In this document: positions 53,959 through 63,206 of the stretch, one piece after another
Numbering within the stretch: position 1 is the stretch's first letter
How the letters are laid out: each line of letters starts with the position of its first letter
Assembly (NCBI RefSeq): GCF_028462125.1
Contig: NZ_CP115468.1
Coordinates: 248,001-312,000, forward strand
Direction of reading: 5' to 3'
Source: Leptospira sp. GIMC2001
GTDB taxonomy: Bacteria > Spirochaetota > Leptospiria > Leptospirales > Leptospiraceae
DNA: 64,000 bases
Notes under the pieces: model-generated
The model's input: the letters and a program-made list of their open reading frames with translations, nothing else
Database searches by the model: none
Told to the model about the DNA's origin: nothing
Translations under genes and position numbers: made by a program

Positions 53959-55476
53959 TTATTGAATTAGCTCGAAATCCGTTCTTCTGTTTTGAGCTCG
54001 TCCAACTTCGGTATCGTTGGATGCTATTGGTTTGTCTGGACCATTTCCAACGATTACGAATCTAGATTTGCTAAAGCTGTAACGTGTGGCTAGAAAATCT
54101 GCGACAGATTTGGCTCGTTTTTCAGATAAGGCAACGTTCAAATCATGACTGCCAACTGAATCCGTATTTCCTTCAATACGAACTCTAGCGTTTCCGAAAG
54201 CTTTTGCTATTGAACCAAATTCACGAGATATCACCAATTTTGCTTCATCTGTAAGAGTGGAACTTCCTGTTGGAAAATTTACAGTGATTCTTTTTACTGC
54301 GAACGCTTCTGCTTTGTCTCCACCTGCTTGAGAGAAAACTTTTTGTGTTTCAGCTGCATGTGCATTGCCTGTTAATTTAAGTTCTGATATAAAAGACATA
54401 TCAATCACAGATCTCCAAGCAGGAACTCGAGCTGGTGCAAGATTGATCTGAGCATATTCATATGCCATAGAAGTATATAATTCTTCACCTTTGACGCCTT
54501 GGTAAGAAGTATCTATTCCAAAAAAATTGATATTATCTCCATATGTTGCTAGCCTAACATTATTTATAGCATTGTAGCAAAAGTCTTCAGGTTGATTCAA
54601 TCCTCTAGAAAGAATTGTCGCAGCTTCTCTTTTTGCTTTTTCGCTTGCATTGATTTCAGATGCACCGATCAACCAGCCACGCACTAAATTAGAAATATCT
54701 TGCCTGTTTTTTTCAAGAAAAGGTTTACTGATTAAGAATCCATCCGCTATAATATGCGATGCATCTCTTGTATTCTTCAACACTTTACTTCCTGGAACTC
54801 TTGTAACGAGGTCTTCATCGTCAGGACTCCAAACTACTGCAGCATCAACAGCACCCGCTTTATAAGTTGTTGCGGAATCAATTGCCGATGGAACTTCAAC
54901 GATTTCAATATCGCTCATCGACAGTCCGCCCGCTTTGAGCATCCAGATTAGAAAAGTATGACTTGGGGTTCCAAAAGCTACTGTAACTTTTTTGCCTTTA
55001 AGATCATTGATAGTTTTGATTCCTTCACGCACAACGATAGCATCACCACCTCGGCTCCAGTCCGCTTGAAAAAGGAAAATAGGTTCCACTTTTGCGAGAG
55101 CATCCACTTCAGTTGGAAATGAGTCAACTGTTACCCACAAGAGATTGCACTTACCAGCTTTGAATGCGTCTCTACTGGTTGCAAAATCATCAATCACGGT
55201 AAAGTTTACAAGGAAGCCATAGTCTTTGAAATATCGACTCTCGGCACTTGCATTAAAGCCTTTGTTAAAATATTGTCCACCAGCATAACCGCCCCAGGTT
55301 ACAACACATACGTTGTAGAGTTTCGTATCTTTTGGGACTCCTTCAGGTATTGCAACAGAAGACTGTGTTCCGATTAGGTCAGATTGAGCTAACCAGCGTA
55401 ATCCGAAGAATAAGCCAGCAACAATTAATATTGTTATAAGTATTTTTGCAAATGGTGTTAGTGTAGTTTTTTTCAT
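53959..55476 (-). CDS. Solute-binding protein fused to OmpA peptidoglycan-binding domain
   Basis: A 505-residue protein. An N-terminal membrane helix (ILITILIVAGLFFGLRWL) is followed by a type-2 periplasmic binding domain of the NMT1/SsuA-like class (GGYAGGQYFNKG, INDLKGKKVTVAFGTPSHTF, YKAGAVDAAVVWSPDDE) to about residue 350. A C-terminal OmpA domain follows (VNFPTGSSTLTDEAKLVI, GNTDSVGSHDLNVALSEKRA). It should capture a solute while bound to the cell wall and membrane, delivering it to the permease. AAGGAG precedes the ATG. The substrate is unknown. Confidence 0.88.
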   Translation of the reverse strand: MKKTTLTPFAKILITILIVAGLFFGLRWLAQSDLIGTQSSVAIPEGVPKDTKLYNVCVVTWGGYAGGQYFNKGFNASAESRYFKDYGFLVNFTVIDDFATSRDAFKAGKCNLLWVTVDSFPTEVDALAKVEPIFLFQADWSRGGDAIVVREGIKTINDLKGKKVTVAFGTPSHTFLIWMLKAGGLSMSDIEIVEVPSAIDSATTYKAGAVDAAVVWSPDDEDLVTRVPGSKVLKNTRDASHIIADGFLISKPFLEKNRQDISNLVRGWLIGASEINASEKAKREAATILSRGLNQPEDFCYNAINNVRLATYGDNINFFGIDTSYQGVKGEELYTSMAYEYAQINLAPARVPAWRSVIDMSFISELKLTGNAHAAETQKVFSQAGGDKAEAFAVKRITVNFPTGSSTLTDEAKLVISREFGSIAKAFGNARVRIEGNTDSVGSHDLNVALSEKRAKSVADFLATRYSFSKSRFVIVGNGPDKPIASNDTEVGRAQNRRTDFELIQ

Positions 55477-55496
55477 GTAGTCATATTCTCCTTAAA

Positions 55497-56468
55497 TTAT
55501 AAAAACGAATCCCATTTGGATGAGGAGTCGAGTTTTGTATCTGCCTTGTCTCTTTTTGTTATAGAATCCGGTAATTGATTGTTCTTTTCTAATTTTTCCA
55601 ATAGATCGAAACCTTTAGAAGTTAGAACATTATTCTCAATATCGATTGTATTCATTACATCTGTGCTTATATCCATATAATAATTGATCTCTCCAATTTT
55701 TTGTGAAACGTTGTCAGCGAGTAGTTGTAAACTTGCTTCGTAGATTTCTAATTTATCTGGGTCACCTTTTAGAATTTTCATTCCGGCTTTGAGTGCAGAA
55801 TGTCCTTCCTTGTAAGCAAGATATTCATCTTTTTGTAAATTCACTTCGTTGATTGTATCTTGTAGAACGTAATCAGAATTTTCTCGAATTCTAAATAAGA
55901 GATTGTACAATTTGTCCAATCTTTCTTTTAATTCTCCTAATCGTTTATTGCTATCAACTAGTCTTGCTGCTTGATTGGCAGAGAGAGCTGTGATTTTTGC
56001 ATTGCCTTGATCTTTAGCGGATTTTGCTTTTCTTAGTTCATTCTCCATTTCTTCAGCGTTCTTCGTAATTTTATTCCCGATTTTTTGGAGTTGTTCTCGC
56101 AGACCCATGATCTTGGAATCCATTTCCTTCATCGTGCCTTTTAGATGATCAATGTAGATTTCCAAATTCTTAATTGGGTCTAGGTTGATCACGAGACCCG
56201 TTAAAGTTTTCATGAGTTGTTTATAGAGATACCAAATGGCTGTTCTAAATTTAGGATCTAACGCGATATATACGATAGCCGACAATCCGGCAACGGAGAA
56301 AATCGTATACCATAAGTTTGAAAGGATCTCATTTATAATTGGTAGTCCAATATAGAGAAGGTATCCAATTCCAAATACAATGGAGCCCATGAATATAGCA
56401 CCAGTGACACCTTCTGGTTTTTTCCAGAACGATTTTATTTTTTCCTTATCATCCAATAATGAACTCAT
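55497..56468 (-). CDS. Membrane protein with long coiled coil
   Basis: A 323-residue protein with two membrane helices in the first 75 residues (IFMGSIVFGIGYLLYIGL and YTIFSVAGLSAIVYIAL), then a long helical, coiled-coil region (MDSKIMGLREQLQKIGNKI onward) with a PspA-like look. It begins within TAATG of the previous gene. No known family is certain. Its place just before the SBP-OmpA gene suggests a structural or scaffold part of the transport system. Confidence 0.65.
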   Translation of the reverse strand: MSSLLDDKEKIKSFWKKPEGVTGAIFMGSIVFGIGYLLYIGLPIINEILSNLWYTIFSVAGLSAIVYIALDPKFRTAIWYLYKQLMKTLTGLVINLDPIKNLEIYIDHLKGTMKEMDSKIMGLREQLQKIGNKITKNAEEMENELRKAKSAKDQGNAKITALSANQAARLVDSNKRLGELKERLDKLYNLLFRIRENSDYVLQDTINEVNLQKDEYLAYKEGHSALKAGMKILKGDPDKLEIYEASLQLLADNVSQKIGEINYYMDISTDVMNTIDIENNVLTSKGFDLLEKLEKNNQLPDSITKRDKADTKLDSSSKWDSFL

Positions 56469-57094
56469 TACTTATCCCCTAGTACTTTTTTTATTGATAA
56501 TTCATCTTCTTTCAAAGTAGCAATAACTATCTTATAAGCTTCTTCAAATCCATGCGAATTAGTTTCCGCTTTCTGCTCATTCTCTTCAATGCTTTTTCGC
56601 AATTTTTGTTCTAGACCTTTTAATCTCTCGATTTCAGAAACTGTGTTTGCAAGTTCCTTCTGGTCTTCTTGAATTTTTTCTTTTAGTTTTATTACAACAT
56701 TTTGTTCGAATTCTTTTTTATTTTTATCAACAACTTGTTTATAATGGCTTATCGAATCTATGATGTTCTTAGGCGAGGTAAGTGATTTGACTGCAATGGA
56801 TGCAGATTTGATCGCTTGATCTTGAGTGAGTCCACTCTCTTTTAGTTCCTCGATCGATGTCTTAAATTCTAAATAATCGTAACCGTCTAGATTGGATTTT
56901 TCTATATCTTTGGTGAGTATTTCAACAAATCTACCAACTTCCTTAGTTGTCGCAGGTTTTGAGGAAACTTGTGTGCTGGATTTCGGAGCAGGAGTGGGTT
57001 CTGCTTTCGCAGCTTCTTTACTCGTTTCTGCTGGTTCTTCTTCCCCTGTAAATTCTGTCTGAATAAATAGATTTTTGATTGATTTTAGTGGCAT
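56468..57094 (-). CDS. Coiled-coil cytoplasmic protein, first gene of ABC operon
   Basis: A 208-residue hydrophilic protein. The N-terminus has an acidic and Pro/Ala-rich linker (EEPAETSKEAAKAEPTPAP), followed by helices and a strong coiled coil near residues 120-180 (KIQEDQKELANTVSEIERLK). No signal. It overlaps the membrane coiled-coil gene by one base (TAATG), so the two may form a complex. Function unknown. Confidence 0.6.
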   Translation of the reverse strand: MPLKSIKNLFIQTEFTGEEEPAETSKEAAKAEPTPAPKSSTQVSSKPATTKEVGRFVEILTKDIEKSNLDGYDYLEFKTSIEELKESGLTQDQAIKSASIAVKSLTSPKNIIDSISHYKQVVDKNKKEFEQNVVIKLKEKIQEDQKELANTVSEIERLKGLEQKLRKSIEENEQKAETNSHGFEEAYKIVIATLKEDELSIKKVLGDK

Positions 57095-57148
57095 TTTATT
57101 ATTTCATCCCTGATGTTAATAATTTCTTTACTTTTGATTAATTAAAAT

Positions 57149-57160
57149 TACCTAGAGGTA
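57149..57160. promoter_or_regulatory. Possible operator upstream of ABC operon
   Basis: TACCTAGAGGTA, five-base inverted arms around two bases, 55 bp upstream of the first gene of the ABC operon. Short, so weak evidence. Confidence 0.25.
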
Positions 57161-57289
57161 TCATAATTCAATTTATGATTCTATTTTGAAAGTATTTTTC
57201 GTTTTCGGCTGATTGAATTTTCGAAAGCATGGAAGCTTTGATTTTCTAAAAATGGAGAGATTGAAAGAGCAGAAATGCTATGTTTTTAT

Positions 57290-57706
57290 CTAAATTGATT
57301 CTTTATTCGCAAATACTTCCATCCCTTCTTCAAGAGTATTGAAAATATTGAGTAAACCCACTAACTTTGTTAATTCGAGAACGTAATTCACTTTTTGTGA
57401 TGGAGAACATAGGTTGATACCACCGCCCGCCTTATAGATTTTAGAATGAAGACCAAGAAATACGCCCAATCCAGAAGAATCAATATAAGTAACATCACCA
57501 AGATCGATAAATATTTTATTTCGTCCTTCTATCAATAGCTTTTCAATGATCTCTTTTATATGCTGTGAGCTATATAGATTGATCTCACCTTCGAGCTTAA
57601 TGACCGCTGCAGAGTCTTCAATCTTTGCAGGAAGAATTCCTGTTATGCGGAACATACGCATATCACCGCTATCGATTTCGAGAGATAGTTTGTGATTGTC
57701 GTTCAT
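57290..57706 (-). CDS. STAS domain anti-sigma factor antagonist
   Basis: A 138-residue STAS protein of the SpoIIAA/RsbV type. The phosphorylatable Ser lies in YIDSSGLGVFLGL, and IKLEGEINLYSSQHIKEIIE is the typical first half. It should be controlled by an anti-sigma kinase and a PP2C phosphatase, neither of which is in the window. Its start codon overlaps the galactokinase stop (TAATG), an unusual pairing. Confidence 0.88.
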   Translation of the reverse strand: MNDNHKLSLEIDSGDMRMFRITGILPAKIEDSAAVIKLEGEINLYSSQHIKEIIEKLLIEGRNKIFIDLGDVTYIDSSGLGVFLGLHSKIYKAGGGINLCSPSQKVNYVLELTKLVGLLNIFNTLEEGMEVFANKESI

Positions 57707-58848
57707 TAAATTATTTCCCTAACTCCGTCAGAAATCTTAAATTGATAAAAGTCGGCTCGCATTCCGAATTCGACTTTGTAGGCCTGATCTATCTTGGCTC
57801 GAGTGTCATCCATGCGACCTATTTGATCAATCACAAGTATACATCCACCAAAGCCACCGCCAATCATCCTTGCTCCAATTATCTTCTCCTTTCGTAAGGT
57901 TTCTACTAGAAAATCGGTTTCTCGGCAAGAAACCTCGAAATATTTTGACAAAGAATCGTGACATTCATAGAGAGCATTACCGACATCAATAAAGTTTCCA
58001 TCTCTCAGTCCTGCAATGACTCGCTCCGTTCTCGCTTTTTCAGTAATGACGTGTTTGACCCTTTTTAATTCATTATCTGAAAGTCCAAGACTTGCAAGAT
58101 CTGTACTTGACTCTAAGGAATAAAGGTTCAAGAGACCTGGATGGATTTTTTGTATTTTCCTTAATGCGTTTTCGCAATCTGCTCGCCTATCATTATAAGC
58201 TGAGTCCTTTAACGAGTGCTTTACATTGGATTGGATGAGATAGAACTCGTGGTTGCCCAGATCAAAATGGTGATATTCAAATTTTAAACTTGAAGTATCC
58301 AGTGATATGCAATGCTTTTCCTTGCCCCAAGCAATGATAAACTGATCCATTATTCCGCAATTGGTTCCTACAAAATGGTTTTCGGCTGCTTGTCCGATGA
58401 GGGCTATTTCCGTTCTATCCAGTCCAAGTTGAAATACTTCATTGATTGCATATCCGACGGATACTTCCACTGCTGCAGAACTGGAAAGTCCAGCTCCTTG
58501 TGGAATATTGCCTTCCAGACTTAAGTCAAAACCTGGAACTTCGAATCCGCGCTCCATAAATTGATCAATCACACCGAGTATATAATTTGCCCAGGGTGCC
58601 TTATCTGATTTTGTGATTTCATTCGTTTCCCAGAAGGACATAAAATCTTCTGAATAGAGCCGGTAACCACTAGTTCCATTGGGTCGAATGGTTGCATTGA
58701 TATGGAAATCAATGGCTGCTGGAAGAACAATTCCTCCTAAATAATCTACATGCTCTCCGATGATATTGATTCTTGCTGGTGCTTGAAATTTTCTTTCTTT
58801 TATCGATCCATTTCCCGTACCGAATTGTTTTATAAATGCTTCGCTCAC
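57706..58848 (-). CDS. galK: Galactokinase
   Basis: A 380-residue GHMP kinase with the galactokinase signature RINIIGEHVDYLGG, the ATP loop GAGLSSSAAVEVS, the catalytic-Asp region GTNCGIMDQFI and the C-terminal MIGGGFGGCILV. It phosphorylates galactose to galactose-1-phosphate. No galT or galE is adjacent; pgi lies divergently. The STAS gene is coupled to it by TAATG. Confidence 0.92.
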   Translation of the reverse strand: MSEAFIKQFGTGNGSIKERKFQAPARINIIGEHVDYLGGIVLPAAIDFHINATIRPNGTSGYRLYSEDFMSFWETNEITKSDKAPWANYILGVIDQFMERGFEVPGFDLSLEGNIPQGAGLSSSAAVEVSVGYAINEVFQLGLDRTEIALIGQAAENHFVGTNCGIMDQFIIAWGKEKHCISLDTSSLKFEYHHFDLGNHEFYLIQSNVKHSLKDSAYNDRRADCENALRKIQKIHPGLLNLYSLESSTDLASLGLSDNELKRVKHVITEKARTERVIAGLRDGNFIDVGNALYECHDSLSKYFEVSCRETDFLVETLRKEKIIGARMIGGGFGGCILVIDQIGRMDDTRAKIDQAYKVEFGMRADFYQFKISDGVREII

Positions 58849-58938
58849 ATCAATGGTTTAAAATCGAAACGAAATTTTGAATAGAAGATTTTTCAGATTT
58901 TTCTTGTCTTTCTTCTCTATCTTGCTCAAGCTTGTGGG

Positions 58939-60282
58939 ATGAATCAAATTCAAATACTTGCTCGTTTTGCAGAATCATTTATGAACCCACCCAAATGGGA
59001 GGCCATACTCAAGCAATCTGCCAAAGCGATGGATATGCTGCTTGCAGGAAATGGTGCCGGAAGTGAATATCTAGGTTGGGTGAATCTGCCGAGCGGTATA
59101 ACAAATGAAGAGTTGGTTCGAATAGAAAAGACAGCAGAACGAATTCGCAATCAATCCGAATACTTGGTCGTTGTCGGAATCGGCGGGTCCTACTTGGGTG
59201 CAAGAGCTGTGATTGAATCAGTCTGCAATCCATTTGATTCTTATAGAACCGAAAAATCCAAAACCAAAATTCTCTACGCTGGTCATCACCTTGATCCAGA
59301 CTACCATCGTGATCTATTGGATTTTCTTGCTGAGAAAGAATTTTCTGTAAATGTGATTTCTAAATCAGGAACGACTACTGAGCCTGCGGTAGCCTTCCGA
59401 TTGCTCATAGATCTACTTGAGAAGAAATACGGTAAAGATGGAACCAAAAGTCGCGTTATAGCAACGACTGACTCAACCAAAGGTGCACTAAAAAAGTTTT
59501 CAGATGAATATGGATTTGAGACTTATGTAATTCCTGATGATGTGGGCGGTCGTTATTCAGTGCTAACGCCTGTTGGATTGATTCCCATCGCAGTTTCGGG
59601 AGCCAACATACGAGCTCTAGTATCTGGTGCTCAGGCGATGCAAAAGGTTTTGACAGAAGAAAAAGATCCATCCAAAAATTTAGCATGTCGTTATGCTTCT
59701 CTTCGTAATACTTTATACCTCACTGGCAAAAAAATAGAAATCCTTGTGAATTACAATCCAGCTCTGCATTTTGTCGCAGAATGGTGGAAGCAATTGTATG
59801 GAGAGAGTGAAGGCAAGGGCAAAAAGGGAATCTTTCCTGCAAGCGTTGATCTTACCACTGATTTGCATTCCATGGGTCAATATCTACAGGATGGAGAGCG
59901 AACTATTTTTGAGACAGTCATTCGAGTAGAGACTACTAAACGAGATATTGAACTAACAGCACGGGACGGTGACGTTGATGGGTTGAACTATCTTGCAGGC
60001 AAGTCTTTATCTTGGGTTGGATCTAAGGCTACACTTGGAACACTTGTCGCCCACACTGATGGTTCTGTCCCATGTATAGAAATTGTTATCCCAAAATTGG
60101 ATGAAGAGAATATTGGAGCACTATTGTACTTCTTTGAATTTGCTTGCGGAGTGTCCGGTTACATTCTAGGGGTCAATCCATTTGATCAACCTGGAGTTGA
60201 AGACTACAAGAACAATATGTTCGCACTTCTTGGTAAGAAAGGATATGAAGATCGAAAAGATGATATCGAGAAAAAAATTTGA
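58939..60282 (+). CDS. pgi: Glucose-6-phosphate isomerase
   Basis: A 447-residue enzyme of the short bacterial type. Motifs: VVGIGGSYLGARAVIE, VISKSGTTTEPAVAFR (phosphate loop), DDVGGRYSVLTPVGLIP, EWWKQLYGESEGK (catalytic Glu) and STDLHSMGQ-like DLTTDLHSMGQYLQDG (catalytic His). It interconverts glucose-6-phosphate and fructose-6-phosphate. Divergent from galK. Confidence 0.95.
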   Translation: MNQIQILARFAESFMNPPKWEAILKQSAKAMDMLLAGNGAGSEYLGWVNLPSGITNEELVRIEKTAERIRNQSEYLVVVGIGGSYLGARAVIESVCNPFDSYRTEKSKTKILYAGHHLDPDYHRDLLDFLAEKEFSVNVISKSGTTTEPAVAFRLLIDLLEKKYGKDGTKSRVIATTDSTKGALKKFSDEYGFETYVIPDDVGGRYSVLTPVGLIPIAVSGANIRALVSGAQAMQKVLTEEKDPSKNLACRYASLRNTLYLTGKKIEILVNYNPALHFVAEWWKQLYGESEGKGKKGIFPASVDLTTDLHSMGQYLQDGERTIFETVIRVETTKRDIELTARDGDVDGLNYLAGKSLSWVGSKATLGTLVAHTDGSVPCIEIVIPKLDEENIGALLYFFEFACGVSGYILGVNPFDQPGVEDYKNNMFALLGKKGYEDRKDDIEKKI

Positions 60283-60318
60283 TCTTTACCATCTTTGAAA
60301 TTGTTTCTATCCGAAAAT

Positions 60319-61626
60319 TTATTTCAACTCAAGAACTGTAAATTCAACTCTGCGGTTTTTGAGTCTTCCTTCTTTTGTTCGATTGGTTGCAACTGGATCC
60401 AACTCACCATAACCCCGTTTGCTTAGGTTTGAATCGGATACACCTTTGCCTTTGAGATAGTTATAAACTACAGATGCTCGTTCCTCGGATAACTTTTGGT
60501 TATCTTCTTTGGTTCCAATCCAACAAGTATGACCTTCGATACGAACAATCATTTGGTTGTGCTTGTTCAAGATAGTTGCCAATTCATCCAAGGCTTTTTT
60601 GCCTTCGGAGGTTAGATCATCTTGGTTACGAACAAAAGGAACTTCTAAGTAATTCACAAAACTGATGCTACTCTTGAGTGAGTTGATATTGTAAGCTTTT
60701 CGAACTACAGGAGCTGCATTGCCTGGTTCTCTAGAAAACTCTTCCGATCCAGGTCCTTCATCTTTTGATTCTTTTTGTTTGTTCTCAACAAGTTTTTCGG
60801 ATTTTTTGATTTCCTCAGCTTCTTTCTTGGTTTCTAGTTCTTTGTCTTTTCTAGAATATTCGGGATCTTCAATAGGTTCATCATTATTGGATCCAAACCA
60901 AGAATTCGAGGCTTCTTTTACATCATCATCTGATTTATTCGGAGATTCATCAATTGTCTCAAAACCCTTAGGATCAGAAACTTCATTTGCATCAGATTTC
61001 GGGCGACATACGCTCCAAGTTATTCCTAATAGCATAAGAACAAATAGTACAATTAAACCAATTCGAATCATTCTTTTTCTCCTTTTGTTCTCAAGTGCTG
61101 CGACTTCTTCCTCTTCTTCTTGTCGATATTCAACTAACTCTCTATAGTCGGAAGAGTCATCTTCTCTCAATGGAAAATCATCTTGATCATAATCTTCTTG
61201 TATTGATTCTGATGAACTATCCAGTTTACTTGAAGAAGAACTTGCCTTAGCTTTGGAAGATTTTGATTTCTTGGAAGATGAATCGCTGTCAGTAGCGTTC
61301 TTCTGAGCTTCCGTTATTTTTTTCAATTTGTCAACTTCCGTTAGAACCGGTGAAGATTGTATGGCAGCAAATCTTCTTATCTCACGACGGATGTATTCAT
61401 CTGCTTCTGGAGTGAAGAGATAGTTGGCTCGAATGTACTTCATCGATTTTTTTTCTACATCAGTATATTCTTGCCCGTCAACGAGAGCCTCAAATAATTC
61501 CTGGGCTAGATCCATTCCGATGACAGGTTTGCCACCTTTTGCGTTAGCTTCAGCTTTCTCAGCGACTTCTAACATCGCGCGATCGTAGGTTTTGCCTTTG
61601 ATTTGTTTGTAATATGAATCTGCCAT
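60319..61626 (-). CDS. Inner-membrane protein with periplasmic OmpA domain
   Basis: A 435-residue protein. The N-terminal 180 residues are cytoplasmic, with a folded part (PVIGMDLAQELFEALVDG) and a Ser/Lys-rich low-complexity stretch. One membrane helix follows near 185-205 (MIRIGLIVLFVLMLLG), an acidic/basic spacer, and a C-terminal OmpA domain (VRIEGHTCWIGTKEDNQKLS, GYGELDPVATNRTKEGR) that binds peptidoglycan. It links the membrane to the cell wall. It lies 24 bp after the sigma-54-activator-like gene, in the same operon. Confidence 0.8.
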   Translation of the reverse strand: MADSYYKQIKGKTYDRAMLEVAEKAEANAKGGKPVIGMDLAQELFEALVDGQEYTDVEKKSMKYIRANYLFTPEADEYIRREIRRFAAIQSSPVLTEVDKLKKITEAQKNATDSDSSSKKSKSSKAKASSSSSKLDSSSESIQEDYDQDDFPLREDDSSDYRELVEYRQEEEEEVAALENKRRKRMIRIGLIVLFVLMLLGITWSVCRPKSDANEVSDPKGFETIDESPNKSDDDVKEASNSWFGSNNDEPIEDPEYSRKDKELETKKEAEEIKKSEKLVENKQKESKDEGPGSEEFSREPGNAAPVVRKAYNINSLKSSISFVNYLEVPFVRNQDDLTSEGKKALDELATILNKHNQMIVRIEGHTCWIGTKEDNQKLSEERASVVYNYLKGKGVSDSNLSKRGYGELDPVATNRTKEGRLKNRRVEFTVLELK

Positions 61627-61650
61627 AACTTTGTACCTTATTATCGGTTT

Positions 61651-63201
61651 CTATCCATTGTTTCCCGAGTGGAAATCTGCCAAAAACCTATTGTTCCGTA
61701 TCTTATATTGCAATGCACCTCGGCTTATGCCAAGCAATTTAGCTGCTTCTTCTTGAGTATGAACTCTTTGGAAGGCTTCTCGTATCCACATTGCTTCCAA
61801 CCTTTCAGTAGCAATTTTAAGAGACAAATTGTCCGCAGGAGACAGAATTTCCATACCAGTAACTGGAGAAGCTATTTGAATATCCGAATCTTCCTTTATT
61901 CCAATAATCGGAAATTCAGATTTACCCATGATCTCACCCTGAAAGCTAGCAGGTTGAATCTCATCCTCTAAGTTTACAATGACGCTGTATTGGATGAGAT
62001 TGCGAAGCTGACGCACATTTCCAGGCCAAGAATAATTGCTCAGAACTTTAATAGAGTCAGGAGCTAGAGTTTTATTCTTACCGTAGACGCCATTGAATTC
62101 CAGTAGAAAATAATGAGCAAGAAGAGGAATATCACCACGCCTTTCTCGAAGCGGTGGTAATCTCAATGGAATCTCAGCCAAGCGGTAGTATAAATCCAAA
62201 TTGAATGATTCTTTTTCTAAATCTCCGATCAAGTCACGACTTGTTCCACTGATGATTCGCAAGTCCAGGGCAATAGGCTTTTCACCTTTTCCTCTTTGAA
62301 GAGTTCCTTGCTTCAATACTTGAAGTAGTCGTTTCTGAAGTTCAGATGGAAGATCTCCAATTGCATCTATGAAAAGAGTTCCTTTATGTGCGCGTTCCAA
62401 TTTACCAAAGATGATTCTTCCTTCGGTACCCACTTCTCCTGCTCCAAACATTTCCACTTCGAGCAGGTCGCCCGATAGAGCGGAGCAATCAACTATTTCA
62501 AAAGGTCCTTCTCTGCGACTCGATAAACGATGCAGAGCTTTGGCAACAAGTTGTTTCCCAGCGCCTTCTTCTCCAATGATGAGGACAGAAGTCTCTGTTG
62601 ATGCAACGTTCCGAATTCTGGTTTTGAGAAAAAGCATCTGTGCATCAAAACCAATTATACTTTCAATTGGGTCTGAACTTGACTTATTCAGATTGACCGC
62701 TTCTTTTGTAATTCTTTCTTCTAAAAGCACAAAGGTGAGTTGATTCGCAAATACTTTCGCTCGACTAATGGTTGTTGGAGCAAAATGATCAACTTTATCA
62801 GATTCTATATTCAAAACACCGATTGTTTGACCTTGAGCAATCAAAGGAATTGCCAATTCTGATTGAACGGATTCAATCAATTTCACATAACTTGGATCAT
62901 TGCTGACATCAGGTGAATAAACCACTTCTTTATTTGCAGCAGATTGCCCGGTGATCCCAACGCTAAATGGGAATTTTGCAGCAAGTTTTTTCTCACCGTC
63001 CATTCCTTTGGCGGCAACGATGGTCAATAATTTCTGTTCTGGGTCAGCAAGGGAAATCGATCCAGTCGTTGCATCGAAGAGACGCAAAGATTCCTCTAAT
63101 ATATAATCCATTTTTGCAGAAATCGTGGGTTTATTACGCAATTCTACTTGAATATGAGAGATCAGCTCGGAGAAATCTTTTTCTTCACTAATGACATCCA
63201 T
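61651..63201 (-). CDS. GAF-AAA+-Fis regulator lacking sigma-54 contact motif
   Basis: A 516-residue protein with an N-terminal GAF domain (to about residue 170), an NtrC-like AAA+ domain and a C-terminal Fis-type HTH (TQEEAAKLLGISRGALQYKI). The AAA+ has Walker A GEEGAGKQ, but where the GAFTGA loop should be it reads FGAGEVGTEGRIIFGK, and Walker B reads GTLFIDAIGDLP with Ala for Glu. Arg finger and sensor 2 (WPGNVRQLRN) remain. It is therefore probably not a sigma-54 activator. It lies 5 bp after prfB. Confidence 0.82.
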   Translation of the reverse strand: MDVISEEKDFSELISHIQVELRNKPTISAKMDYILEESLRLFDATTGSISLADPEQKLLTIVAAKGMDGEKKLAAKFPFSVGITGQSAANKEVVYSPDVSNDPSYVKLIESVQSELAIPLIAQGQTIGVLNIESDKVDHFAPTTISRAKVFANQLTFVLLEERITKEAVNLNKSSSDPIESIIGFDAQMLFLKTRIRNVASTETSVLIIGEEGAGKQLVAKALHRLSSRREGPFEIVDCSALSGDLLEVEMFGAGEVGTEGRIIFGKLERAHKGTLFIDAIGDLPSELQKRLLQVLKQGTLQRGKGEKPIALDLRIISGTSRDLIGDLEKESFNLDLYYRLAEIPLRLPPLRERRGDIPLLAHYFLLEFNGVYGKNKTLAPDSIKVLSNYSWPGNVRQLRNLIQYSVIVNLEDEIQPASFQGEIMGKSEFPIIGIKEDSDIQIASPVTGMEILSPADNLSLKIATERLEAMWIREAFQRVHTQEEAAKLLGISRGALQYKIRNNRFLADFHSGNNG

Positions 63202-63206
63202 TCAGT

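Noticed and set aside
60719..61147. Plus-strand Ser/Phe-rich frame of 142 codons
   Set aside because: Antisense of the Lys/Glu/Ser low-complexity part of the TM-OmpA gene.
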